Source: Candidatus Falkowiibacteriota bacterium (GTDB lineage: Bacteria; Patescibacteriota; Patescibacteriia; UBA2591; JABMQE01). From it: a DNA stretch of 19,553 nucleotides. Both the position numbers and the translations under genes were made by a program. The notes under the pieces are model-generated. The model made no database searches and was not told the DNA's origin. It saw nothing but the letters and a program-made list of their open reading frames with translations. Of this stretch, positions 1 to 6,656 are shown in pieces. Positions within the stretch are counted from its first letter, which is position 1, and each line of letters begins with the position of its first letter. The DNA lies in assembly GCA_013203415.1 (NCBI GenBank), contig JABMQE010000023.1, positions 1 to 19,553 on the forward strand, written 5' to 3'.

Positions 1-985
1 TAGTATTATAGACCCAGACATATTCGTTGATGTGCTGGAATTCTGAGTCTAGATATTTTACACGAAGATGGGCGTTTTGTTTCGGATAATTCATCATAAA
101 AAGATTGCCATCGTTCTTTAGGACACGCATTGATTCTTTAGTGAGTTCAATGTACCAGTTTATATAATCATCAAAATCTTTTGTATAGTTTTTGTTACCA
201 TATTTAATGCCTACATTATAATCAGGATCCCCAAAGGCCATATCAACACTGTTGTCTGGTAAATCTTTTAGGATGTGCATAATATCACCATTGTAAATTT
301 TATTGGTATAGTCAGAGATTTTACTTCGCTGTCGCGGAGATTTTTTAGAAGGTAAAACAAAAGTTTCTGTTTGTTGTTCTTCTTCGTTTGTTCGCACTGT
401 ATCAAATAGGATGCCTTGGATAGAAATTTTTTGCTTGCCTTTTAATATAATTGGTTGGTAGTTTTTGTTTGCAGGTTGTAATCTTATCTGCCCTTTTTCT
501 TTATAAAAAGTTTTGAGTGTTGCTTCGTCGCCATTTAGAAGCGCTACTATTTTATCGCCATTTTCGGCGGTATTTTGTTTTTTGAGTAAAATGGTATCCC
601 CATCACGAACATCCTCGTCAATCATACTGTCGCCTTGTACTCGGAGGGCATAAACATCATTATTTTTTGGAAGCTTACTTTTGGGAACAGCAATGGTTTC
701 CTTTTCCTGTATTGCTTCAATCGGCTGACCAGCTGCGATGGTTCCTAGCAAGGGTATTTGCACCATTTCTTCTCGCTCTTTTAATTCAATGCCACGCGCG
801 CTATGTTCTTCTTTGTTTAGCATTCCTTTTTTAATTAGAGCATCAATTTGTTGGTGCATACCCGAGTGTGCTTTCAGTCGAAAGTGTTTTCGCATTTCCT
901 CAAAAGTAGGAGAGTAGCCCCTTTTTTTTATGTAACTTCTTACATAATCATAAATTCTTTTTTGTTTTTTTGTGATTGTGAGCAT
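1..985 (-). CDS. LexA repressor fused to a DNA methyltransferase (partial, C-terminus outside window)
   Basis: Translating leftward from the ATG at 985-983 gives 328 open codons up to the window edge. Residues 1-68 are a LexA winged helix (start MLTITKKQKRIYDYVRSYI, then GYSPTFEEMRKHF). The cleavage region reads IPLLGTIAAGQP, so self-cleavage would fall at A85|G86. The serine is in GDSM (S120) and the general-base lysine in EATLKTF (K158), so the S24 protease is complete to about residue 198. After a short linker, residues 229-328 start a second domain, KIYNGDIMHILKDLPDNSVD followed by GDPDYNVG. This matches the target-recognition and motif IV region of site-specific N6-adenine/N4-cytosine methyltransferases, although the usual DPPY reads DPDY. 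LexA is normally about 200 residues, so this is a true fusion in one frame. No SD precedes the ATG. Methylation type and target sequence cannot be read from the part present. Confidence 0.9.
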   Translation of the reverse strand, partial: MLTITKKQKRIYDYVRSYIKKRGYSPTFEEMRKHFRLKAHSGMHQQIDALIKKGMLNKEEHSARGIELKEREEMVQIPLLGTIAAGQPIEAIQEKETIAVPKSKLPKNNDVYALRVQGDSMIDEDVRDGDTILLKKQNTAENGDKIVALLNGDEATLKTFYKEKGQIRLQPANKNYQPIILKGKQKISIQGILFDTVRTNEEEQQTETFVLPSKKSPRQRSKISDYTNKIYNGDIMHILKDLPDNSVDMAFGDPDYNVGIKYGNKNYTKDFDDYINWYIELTKESMRVLKNDGNLFMMNYPKQNAHLRVKYLDSEFQHINEYVWVYNT

Positions 986-993
986 GTTGCGTC

Positions 994-1021
994 TTGACTT
1001 AATTGTTAAGTTTGCTATAAT
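994..1021 (+). promoter_or_regulatory. Rightward promoter, extended -10
   Basis: TTGACT (994-999), a 16-bp spacer, and TATAAT (1016-1021) preceded by TGC form a near-consensus sigma70 promoter with an extended -10. It points toward the 51-residue ORF at 1123. The 15-bp palindrome fills most of the spacer, so a bound repressor would block it. Confidence 0.55.
997..1011. promoter_or_regulatory. Candidate LexA-type operator palindrome
   Basis: A 15-bp perfect palindrome, ACTTAA-TTG-TTAAGT, lies 11 bp upstream of the LexA-methyltransferase ATG and inside the spacer of a rightward promoter. Its position fits autoregulation by the LexA domain. The assignment is inferred from position and symmetry only. 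Confidence 0.45.
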
Positions 1022-1024
1022 TTA

Positions 1025-1053
1025 ATTATACTGAAAATTTACTGAAAATGGAA
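1025..1053 (-). promoter_or_regulatory. Leftward promoter candidate for lexA-methyltransferase
   Basis: On the minus strand TATAAT (1030-1025) lies 17 bp from a weak -35 (TTCCAT, 1053-1048). The -10 box forms a palindrome with the rightward -10 (TATAAT-TTA-ATTATA, 1016-1030), so the two promoters are back to back. Confidence 0.4.
1029..1049. repeat. Direct repeat TACTGAAAAT, 11-bp period
   Basis: TACTGAAAAT occurs at 1029-1038 and 1040-1049, one helical turn apart, overlapping the leftward promoter. It could be a tandem regulator site. Confidence 0.5.
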
Positions 1054-1122
1054 TGGTGAGTTATCCACAGGGGATTTACCTTTGACATAGCTTTTTCATT
1101 TACTCTAATCTCGAAAAATAAA

Positions 1123-1278
1123 ATGAAATTAAAACAATTTCTCCAACAATTAAAAAAAGCCAACAAAAACCAAACCCAAAACCCCGAAATCATCCTAGCC
1201 GATGGCCGCCCTGTAACCAGAGTCGTCTTCTCCTCCGCCTACAAAACCGGCAAAAGTTTGGTTGTGACGGATGAGTGA
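1123..1278 (+). CDS. Small hypothetical protein, 51 aa
   Basis: ATG at 1123 opens 51 codons ending in TGA at 1278. The product begins MKLKQFLQQLKKANKNQ, a basic helix, and continues into IILADGRPVTRVVF, which looks like a beta-hairpin. Third positions are C-rich, as in several CPR-style genes further along the window. It is followed closely by a clear terminator and preceded by the rightward promoter that diverges from lexA-methyltransferase. There is no SD. I do not recognise a family. Because it shares a control region with a LexA fusion, it may be part of the same regulon; this is inference. Confidence 0.5.
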   Translation: MKLKQFLQQLKKANKNQTQNPEIILADGRPVTRVVFSSAYKTGKSLVVTDE

Positions 1279-1304
1279 GGGAGGGGGGGGAGTCGCCATC
1301 TCGT

Positions 1305-1328
1305 AAACGCCCGCGGCAGGGCGTTTTT
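1305..1328 (+). terminator. Rho-independent terminator
   Basis: AAACGCCC (1305-1312) pairs perfectly with GGGCGTTT (1319-1326) over a 6-nt loop, and the T run reaches 1328. It ends the transcript carrying the 51-aa ORF. Confidence 0.75.
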
Positions 1329-1331
1329 CGG

Positions 1332-1360
1332 TTGACAAAATAGGCAAAGTTAAGTAAGTT
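1332..1360 (+). promoter_or_regulatory. Promoter for the Cys/His-rich secreted protein
   Basis: TTGACA (1332-1337) and TAAGTT (1355-1360) are 17 bp apart. The predicted transcript start falls almost on the ATG at 1367, which suggests a leaderless or very short-leader mRNA. Confidence 0.4.
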
Positions 1361-1366
1361 ATAACC

Positions 1367-1786
1367 ATGAAACTAGCTACCCTCATTCTTACAATAGCAC
1401 TATTTTTACCCCTCACTGTGTCCGCTCACCCAGGCAGAACAGATAGTTCGGGTTGTCATACTTGTCGAACTAATTGTTCGTCATGGGGTTTAAGTTACGG
1501 AGAATACCATTGCCACAGAGCAAAAACTACTGCACCCCAACCAGTAGAGCCAGTTAGAAGTCATAGGGTAGAAGACGGCATCGGCTATACAACCCCCGCG
1601 CCAGATTATAAAACACCCGAGCCCGATGTTGATTCAGATATTGATGATGATATTCTAAATACAGTCGCGGTTCAAAAATTAGCAGAAGAAGCAGGTGATG
1701 ACGACAGTGAGAGTGGATGGATAATTTTTTGGATTTTTGTTGCTGGGGGTATAGGATATGCAGCTGCGAAGGCAAGGAAGAAATAA
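1367..1786 (+). CDS. Secreted, membrane-anchored Cys/His-rich (YHYH-like) protein
   Basis: 139 aa. Residues 1-20 are a signal peptide with a likely cut at VSA|HPG. Residues 21-50 form a compact Cys/His motif (HPGRTDSSGCHTCRTNC, then GLSYGEYHCH) with H21, C30, H31, C33, C37, H48, C49 and H50. This motif is widespread in small bacterial secreted proteins, some annotated as YHYH-domain, and looks able to bind a metal. A Pro-rich linker and an acidic stretch (DVDSDIDDDI) follow, then a membrane helix at about 117-134 and a KARKK tail. The order suggests export and C-terminal anchoring with the motif outside the cell. The biochemical role is unknown. It is transcribed alone, with a terminator before it and a new promoter after it. 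Confidence 0.8.
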   Translation: MKLATLILTIALFLPLTVSAHPGRTDSSGCHTCRTNCSSWGLSYGEYHCHRAKTTAPQPVEPVRSHRVEDGIGYTTPAPDYKTPEPDVDSDIDDDILNTVAVQKLAEEAGDDDSESGWIIFWIFVAGGIGYAAAKARKK

Positions 1787-1835
1787 AAAAACATCCACCC
1801 AAGCTGTTTTTAACCTGCCCCCGCACGTTACGGAG

Positions 1836-1863
1836 TTGATTTTTTATACAATAGGACTATAAT
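1836..1863 (+). promoter_or_regulatory. Promoter for the two-helix membrane protein
   Basis: TTGATT (1836-1841) and TATAAT (1858-1863) are separated by 16 bp, about 20 bp before the ATG at 1885. Confidence 0.5.
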
Positions 1864-1884
1864 GACAAAATCACTATACGGCTT

Positions 1885-2760
1885 ATGTTGCAACTATTAG
1901 AAAATAAAATAGTTATTGAACTTTGGGATTTCTTTACAAGTTTGTTTTTCGTGTGGTCATCGGTGGTCTTCCTTACCGTTATACTTGTTATTCTCTTTTT
2001 TAGGAAACAAATAAGGCATATCATGACAGTGCCAAAATCGAAAGAGGCGTTTCTTAGAAGTACGGAAAATGTACAAAAAATAGAAATTATTAAACAACCA
2101 AAACAAAGCAATACAGCGAGTTGGGTAGCTTTATTTGTTTCTCTGGGCGTTCTTCTCTGGTCCATGTATTGGTCAATATATACGTATAAACAATTTCTCC
2201 CCTTGCAGAAATCGAATGTTATTTTTTCTGAAGCAGATATAGAAATTACACAAAGCATGAATGACATGACTGTAGACGAGGAAACAGGCAAGACCGAAAG
2301 AATGCCTGTTGATAACATAGTGGCAACAATAAAAAATGTCGGTAAGGCGGAAGCACGAAATATTAAATTTAGAATTTACACTTTTGGTTTTAGCGAGGAA
2401 TCGACGTTAGGAGAACCTCGGCGATTTAATGATAAGTTGGTGCATTCATTACAATCAGGTGAAAGTGCAAGATTCGGTACAGTGATAATTGGACACCTTG
2501 GAAAGAAGGGGGGAAAAAATTATGATATGGTGGTTAATAAGGAGCGATCGGCAATGTTATATCATCTAGAGTATACAGATTCTATAAGCAATGAACCACA
2601 AAATAGAGTATTCTTTTTTATATACACTGTTGGAAGTAACTATGTAGGCTCTCTTATATGTAAAGATTATGAAAAAGTTCAAGATAGATTGGAAAATTAC
2701 TTCAACGAAGAAGATAACGACTACGTGTTGAATTATATAAAAAATAGCCCTTGTTCATAA
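1885..2760 (+). CDS. Two-helix membrane protein with a beta-rich domain
   Basis: 291 aa. Hydrophobic helices span about 17-39 and 78-100, separated by a basic, helical, probably cytoplasmic segment. Residues 111-291 would then lie outside. That domain contains VATIKNVGKAEARNIKFRIYTF, the style of an Ig-like or CARDB-like beta sandwich that anchors in a membrane and binds other molecules; I cannot name the family. Codons mostly end in A or T, unlike the C-rich lipid and RuBisCO genes downstream. There is no SD at the ATG. A single cysteine lies at 290. The gene sits among other small exported or membrane proteins of no known role. Confidence 0.75.
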   Translation: MLQLLENKIVIELWDFFTSLFFVWSSVVFLTVILVILFFRKQIRHIMTVPKSKEAFLRSTENVQKIEIIKQPKQSNTASWVALFVSLGVLLWSMYWSIYTYKQFLPLQKSNVIFSEADIEITQSMNDMTVDEETGKTERMPVDNIVATIKNVGKAEARNIKFRIYTFGFSEESTLGEPRRFNDKLVHSLQSGESARFGTVIIGHLGKKGGKNYDMVVNKERSAMLYHLEYTDSISNEPQNRVFFFIYTVGSNYVGSLICKDYEKVQDRLENYFNEEDNDYVLNYIKNSPCS

Positions 2761-2818
2761 ATTAATAATATATAATATATTTAAAGAATTAACATTGTGT
2801 TACGAAAGGAAAAATATT

Positions 2819-3505
2819 ATGAAAAAGAGAACATTAATTTTTATCATCGTTTTGTTGTTGGTTTTTGGGGTGGGGGTTGTTGGTTCGCGGGCGGTGATGG
2901 ATTATTCACGGAAAGCGGAAAGGTATTATAATTACATGTGTAATCGGACAAAGATAGGTTTGACTCACGCCATGATATGCGATTTAAGCCATCGGATAGA
3001 TGCTATTCCAGAAGGCCCCCAGGGTCCTCCAGGCCCCGCAGGACCGAGTTTGAAAGTGGTTGATGCCGAAGGGACAGAGGTGGGGTATTTGTTGGAAGGA
3101 AGAGCAGGGGCTAGTGGTTTTGGTTATTCTCATGTGCGTGTCTTCAGCCCTGACTTTAATTTGATACTGACCTTATATCTTCATAATGGCACCATTAGTC
3201 TGGATTCATTAGCAACGCAATATCCTGCCGATGAATTGTATTATGAAAATCCCCAGTGTTTGGGCGAACCGCATGTAATACACATGACAAACCCATATTT
3301 TTTGGGTATTCGTGGTCCCCATGATAACCGACATTGGTATAGGGCGGATGGGTATGAAGATGTAAGAGAAAATGTTCATTTTACAGGGCAACAATATAAT
3401 GATGGTACATGTCGGGTGATTGATCAAACTTATGAGTATTCAGCCAAAGTCTACGAAATACCAGAACCAAGCTTTGTCGGACCATTAAGGATTATTGAGG
3501 ACTAA
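2819..3505 (+). CDS. Exported protein with a short collagen-like Gly-X-Y stretch
   Basis: The start chosen is ATG 2819, with AGGA 8 nt upstream; an in-frame TTG at 2795 is less likely. The product has 228 aa. Residues 1-22 are a membrane or signal helix with KKR in front. Residues 66-76 read GPQGPPGPAGP, a short collagen-like Gly-X-Y run, which then gives way to a domain rich in Tyr, His and aromatic residues. Cys are at 41, 54 and later positions. Similar short GPxGPxGP blocks occur in surface proteins as stiff linkers or trimerising stems. No enzyme motif is visible. The gene ends just before a strong terminator. Confidence 0.75.
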   Translation: MKKRTLIFIIVLLLVFGVGVVGSRAVMDYSRKAERYYNYMCNRTKIGLTHAMICDLSHRIDAIPEGPQGPPGPAGPSLKVVDAEGTEVGYLLEGRAGASGFGYSHVRVFSPDFNLILTLYLHNGTISLDSLATQYPADELYYENPQCLGEPHVIHMTNPYFLGIRGPHDNRHWYRADGYEDVRENVHFTGQQYNDGTCRVIDQTYEYSAKVYEIPEPSFVGPLRIIED

Positions 3506-3511
3506 TATTTC

Positions 3512-3540
3512 AAAAACCGTCACACCAGCGGTTTTTGTTT
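3512..3540 (+). terminator. Rho-independent terminator
   Basis: AAAAACCG (3512-3519) pairs with CGGTTTTT (3529-3536), followed by a further T run. It closes the exported-protein gene. Confidence 0.75.
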
Positions 3541-3560
3541 TTCCCTCCCCATGCTATACT
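3535..3560 (+). promoter_or_regulatory. Extended -10 promoter of the AbrB-like gene
   Basis: TGC-TATACT (3552-3560) is an extended -10; the upstream TTGTTT is only 14 bp away. The stretch CCCTCCCCATGCTATACT is nearly the same as the one before the small SD-bearing gene pair at 6701-6719. Confidence 0.45.
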
Positions 3561-3583
3561 AAAACCAACATAAATTAACCATT

Positions 3584-3617
3584 GCTCCTGAGCATGCTCC
3601 GGAGCAAGCTCCGGAGC
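3584..3617. repeat. Three tandem 10-bp palindromes before the AbrB-like gene
   Basis: GCTCCTGAGC (3584-3593), GCTCCGGAGC (3596-3605) and GCTCCGGAGC (3608-3617) repeat every 12 bp and end 6 bp before the ATG at 3624. They could be operator sites for the gene's own product or an mRNA structure hiding its start. Confidence 0.7.
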
Positions 3618-3623
3618 AAACCC

Positions 3624-3803
3624 ATGCCAATACGAAAATTCATCAGAAAACTCACCCGTTCTGGCAATAGACGAAGCACCACTGTCACTATCCCCGCCTA
3701 CCTCATCCGCCAACTCAAATGGCGCGAACACCAAAAAGTAGTTGTCCAAAAAAGAGGCAAAGGTATTCTCATCACCGACTGGCCTGTAAAGTCCAAGAAA
3801 TAA
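3624..3803 (+). CDS. AbrB/MazE/SpoVT-type DNA-binding protein, 59 aa
   Basis: The start chosen is ATG 3624; an upstream in-frame TTG would make the protein begin inside the palindrome array, which is unlikely. The product, with MPIRKFIRKLTRSGNRRSTT at the N-terminus followed by VTIPAYLIRQLKW and then KVVVQKRGKGILITDW, fits the swapped-hairpin AbrB fold: beta strand, the conserved V-x-I-P-A, helix, and a second strand pair. The length suits a bare AbrB domain. Such proteins bind DNA as dimers, either as transition-state regulators or as antitoxins. No toxin gene overlaps or follows within 200 bp, so a solo regulator is the better guess. The palindromes upstream suggest autoregulation. Confidence 0.75.
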   Translation: MPIRKFIRKLTRSGNRRSTTVTIPAYLIRQLKWREHQKVVVQKRGKGILITDWPVKSKK

Positions 3804-3815
3804 ATTCATACATAA

Positions 3816-3872
3816 ATTATCTCCCCCTTACCACCTGTCCTGAGCAAAGTCGAAGGAAGGGGGAGAATTCTT
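3816..3872. repeat. Palindromic intergenic repeat
   Basis: Arms around TCTCCCCCTT and AAGGGGGAGA enclose a smaller inverted core TCCTGAGCAAAGTCGAAGGA. This is the sort of dispersed palindrome seen between genes in CPR genomes. It may also serve as a terminator-like structure behind the AbrB-like gene. Confidence 0.55.
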
Positions 3873-3938
3873 GCCCGCCTCTGGAGGGAAAGAGGGGGTA
3901 AAAGTCAGAGTACGTGGATTAAAAGACCCCTCCCGAGA

Positions 3939-3959
3939 CCTCCCCTTGTCAAGGGGAGG
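3939..3959. repeat. 9-bp perfect hairpin
   Basis: CCTCCCCTT (3939-3947) and AAGGGGAGG (3951-3959) are separated by GTC. No T run follows, so it is probably a repeat element rather than a terminator. The 227 bases between 3804 and 4030 hold this element, the larger palindrome before it and a promoter. Confidence 0.6.
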
Positions 3960-3994
3960 ATAACTGTTTAATTCCAACGCGAATTTTATTTTTG

Positions 3995-4003
3995 TGGTAT
4001 AAT
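3995..4003 (+). promoter_or_regulatory. Extended -10 promoter of the small membrane protein
   Basis: TGG-TATAAT (3995-4003) with no good -35. The surrounding TTTTGTGGTATAATAAA is the same as at the nadE promoter (10120-10136). Confidence 0.5.
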
Positions 4004-4030
4004 AAAACCATAATCTTTAACAAAAAAACC

Positions 4031-4345
4031 ATGCAAAATTTATCTCCAGAACCAACTAACCAACCCAAATCCAATCCCGCTTTGAAAGTGTTGGGGGTGG
4101 TGGTGATGGTTCCTTTATTGTTTTTACTGATTAGTGCTATTATTTACGGTTGTTCGTGGGGGATGGGTGGTATTGTTTACGGTGGTATATTTTACCTGTC
4201 TCTCGCATTCTTTTTAATCCAAGTAATTATTACTGTATTCAGAAGAAGGCGTCTTAGTAATGTAGATATTGGATTTTTAGTTGTTGGCGCAATAGTAGTT
4301 TTTTTCTATTACGTTTCCACATATCCGAACTGTATCTGGGGATAA
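4031..4345 (+). CDS. Small three-helix membrane protein
   Basis: The start chosen is ATG 4031, because an earlier in-frame ATG at 3992 would overlap the -10 box; 104 aa result. The Pro/Asn-rich N-terminus (about 17 aa) is followed by helices at about 18-38, 46-70 and 79-97, with RRRR after the second helix fixing the topology. There is one Cys in the first loop (41) and one near the end (101). No family is recognised. It lies 46 bp before the secreted phospholipase-like gene and could be on the same transcript, since no terminator is visible between them. Confidence 0.7.
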   Translation: MQNLSPEPTNQPKSNPALKVLGVVVMVPLLFLLISAIIYGCSWGMGGIVYGGIFYLSLAFFLIQVIITVFRRRRLSNVDIGFLVVGAIVVFFYYVSTYPNCIWG

Positions 4346-4391
4346 ATCATTCCTAGTAAGCTCCTTCCAAACTTAACAACGGAGGTTAGAG

Positions 4392-6635
4392 GTGAAAGTA
4401 AAAACCAGTATTGCAGTCGCATTGGTTGTTCTGGGAGTAGTCGGTATTAGTGAAGCCTACGGCCCAAAAACCACGCACCGTTTTATAACATGGAAAGCGG
4501 CGCACGTTCTAGTCGAAAAGTATCCTCAATACAAGGAGATAATTTCATCCAGAAATCTCGAAGCTCTACTTAAAGGAGTAGAAGAGGAAGATGAATTTGG
4601 TGTCTTTACTCGCAGTAAGAATCATTTTCTTAGGCCTACTGATGGGAGTGGTTGGTATAATGAATTACTCGAGCCCGGTTCAAAAGGAACCTATGCTAAC
4701 ACCTATCAATGGGCAACAGGTAATGACAGTTATGATTGGGGTTCATGCGTCAAATCTTATCTATCGGGAGGTTACTTATGGGCTTTTGAGGGTTTAGGCC
4801 ATCAAGTTCATCTAGTTCAGGATCCCACCGTCCCTGCCCACACAAAGAATGATACTCATCCGCCTCCAGCTGGCGACGACGTCGAATCGTACTGCCAAGC
4901 ACACACCCAATCCGACTCTACTGCTTCTCTGATCACCACACCCATCATCATTCCTGATACTAAAACCGACTTTCCCGAAATGAAACTTCGGGAATTACAT
5001 TACGGAGCGGCCCTGCTTAGCTACAACGCCAACCGCTTCCAAGCCACCCAACCCTCTGATTTCAACGGCCGATGGGAAGGCGAACTAGCCCGGATGTTTG
5101 ATATCAGAGCCATCAAAGTCGGCCCCGCCTATAAGTGGGTTATCACCGGCATCGGCTCCTTAGGCGAAGAATGGTGGGAGTGCCAAGGGGATCCCGGCTA
5201 TTATTATATCGAGAACACCGATATAAGAACCCCGATCCCTAATGGCTGGGACAAGCACCTTTGTGAAGAATTTGCAGAAGAGCTGATTCCTGCAGCTATC
5301 AGTTATACAGTTGCAGTACTCAAGCTCTTTTTTGAAACCGTAGAAAAGGAGCTTGTGCCAAAAATCACCCTCTCTGTTCTTTATAGCGATTCGATAGCAT
5401 CCGACACTCGCGCAATCGACCACAACATCAGGCCAACAATCAAGGTTGAGTGGGAAAACTTCAGCACCCACAAAGATTTCATCGAAGTGCTTTGGAGGAA
5501 TAACCGCGCCGAATACTCTTCTCTTGGCTTCACCTTCGAGCCAAATTCTGCCATCTTTTATTCAAGGTATTCTATGTACAGAGATGGCACTCTCCAAGTC
5601 CGTTCTACGGACAACAAGAAAAGAATGGGCCAAGGCGAATATGTCTATTCACCCATCATCAACATCAAAGTTGTCCCTCATCCCACCCTCTATCACGTCT
5701 CCAAAAATGGTTCCGATGACACTCGCAACGGTCCCTTTCTCACCATCCAAAAAGCGCTCGATCGCATTAGGCAGTATCATGAGGACGCGCTAAAAGGCGC
5801 CAAGCCGATTGTTGATACCGTCCTGGTCGAACGCGGCGTCTATAATGAATCACCCATAATCCGCGCCCCAACCAACCTTATCTGTTCCGACACCCTCTAC
5901 TGCACCATCGGCAATAAAGACCATGTTATTGTTGTTTATGGTGATGGATCCAACGACATGGGCAGCTTGGAGAATTTCCGCATCAACCAAGAAATCCATC
6001 TCCAAGCTAAGGGTTTCGAAATCCGCAATAACTACATCACCCAAGAGAACTGGAACGAGGAGGATGCAGATCTTAGCGATCGCTATTGGGCGGTTTTTCT
6101 CAGGTATCATTCCTATAACATCAAAATCATCAGAAACACCTTTGATGTAACTCGCGTTTTAGGGGTTATAGATTCAGATGTTTTTGTCTATTCCAACCTC
6201 GTCACTGAAAGGTGCCTCGAACTCGCTGATATCTATAGGGAGGACTATTCCGTTGTCCTTGGCGGCCGCCGCGATTATGCCAACTCGTTTCTAGGCGGCG
6301 AGATAAAGATTTACGGTCAGTTTCTCTCTGCCACCTATAACTGGTGGGGGACACCCGATATAGAAGAGCTAAAATGGCTCGTTCGCAACAAAAGGATTGA
6401 TAATCGTTTTCATCTCACCTCGCCTCCTTCCGATGTCGGCGCCAAGCTTCCGTTGGAAAAACAAGGCGACTTCGACTTGGACGGCCAAGTCGGGTTTACC
6501 GACTTCACCCGTCTTATCTCCCACTTTGGCAATAAGGAGGAAGATGAAAAGTGGGACTCCCGCTACGACCTCGACGCTAACGGCACTATCAACCTTTCTG
6601 ACTTTCTCGCCTTAGTTGCCGCCTTCGGCAAATAG
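4392..6635 (+). CDS. Secreted zinc phospholipase C-like / beta-helix / dockerin protein
   Basis: GTG start with GGAGG 6 nt upstream; 747 aa. Residues 1-22 are a signal peptide (SEA|YG). Residues about 23-330 match the zinc-dependent phospholipase C / P1 nuclease fold: H29 in THRFITWKAAH, acidic residues E64-D67, H78 in NHFLRP, then GLGHQVHLVQDPTVPAH with H137, H140, D144 and H150 as zinc ligands. A linker domain follows to about 430. YHVSKNGSDD and TIQKAL begin a beta-helix-like region to about 690, of the DUF1565/pectate-lyase type. Residues 691-747 are a type I dockerin with two complete calcium loops, DFDLDGQVGFTD and DLDANGTINLSD, each followed by an FG. Dockerins bind cohesins, so the protein may be tethered on a surface. 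The substrate (lipid, nucleotide or other phosphate ester) cannot be told. A terminator follows. Confidence 0.85.
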   Translation: MKVKTSIAVALVVLGVVGISEAYGPKTTHRFITWKAAHVLVEKYPQYKEIISSRNLEALLKGVEEEDEFGVFTRSKNHFLRPTDGSGWYNELLEPGSKGTYANTYQWATGNDSYDWGSCVKSYLSGGYLWAFEGLGHQVHLVQDPTVPAHTKNDTHPPPAGDDVESYCQAHTQSDSTASLITTPIIIPDTKTDFPEMKLRELHYGAALLSYNANRFQATQPSDFNGRWEGELARMFDIRAIKVGPAYKWVITGIGSLGEEWWECQGDPGYYYIENTDIRTPIPNGWDKHLCEEFAEELIPAAISYTVAVLKLFFETVEKELVPKITLSVLYSDSIASDTRAIDHNIRPTIKVEWENFSTHKDFIEVLWRNNRAEYSSLGFTFEPNSAIFYSRYSMYRDGTLQVRSTDNKKRMGQGEYVYSPIINIKVVPHPTLYHVSKNGSDDTRNGPFLTIQKALDRIRQYHEDALKGAKPIVDTVLVERGVYNESPIIRAPTNLICSDTLYCTIGNKDHVIVVYGDGSNDMGSLENFRINQEIHLQAKGFEIRNNYITQENWNEEDADLSDRYWAVFLRYHSYNIKIIRNTFDVTRVLGVIDSDVFVYSNLVTERCLELADIYREDYSVVLGGRRDYANSFLGGEIKIYGQFLSATYNWWGTPDIEELKWLVRNKRIDNRFHLTSPPSDVGAKLPLEKQGDFDLDGQVGFTDFTRLISHFGNKEEDEKWDSRYDLDANGTINLSDFLALVAAFGK

Positions 6636-6656
6636 CACCTTCGTTTAACCGTCTAC

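Noticed and set aside
1061..1069. Replication origin at the DnaA box
   Set aside because: There is only one box, no AT-rich unwinding array and no dnaA/dnaN near.
1554..1826. 90-codon open frame on the minus strand
   Set aside because: It lies opposite the Cys/His-rich protein, has no SD and a low-complexity product; a shadow.
3624..3803. Antitoxin of a toxin-antitoxin pair
   Set aside because: No toxin-like ORF overlaps or adjoins the AbrB-like gene.
5160..6150. Several 75-115-codon frames on both strands
   Set aside because: All lie inside the strongly supported secreted phospholipase-like gene and have no motif.
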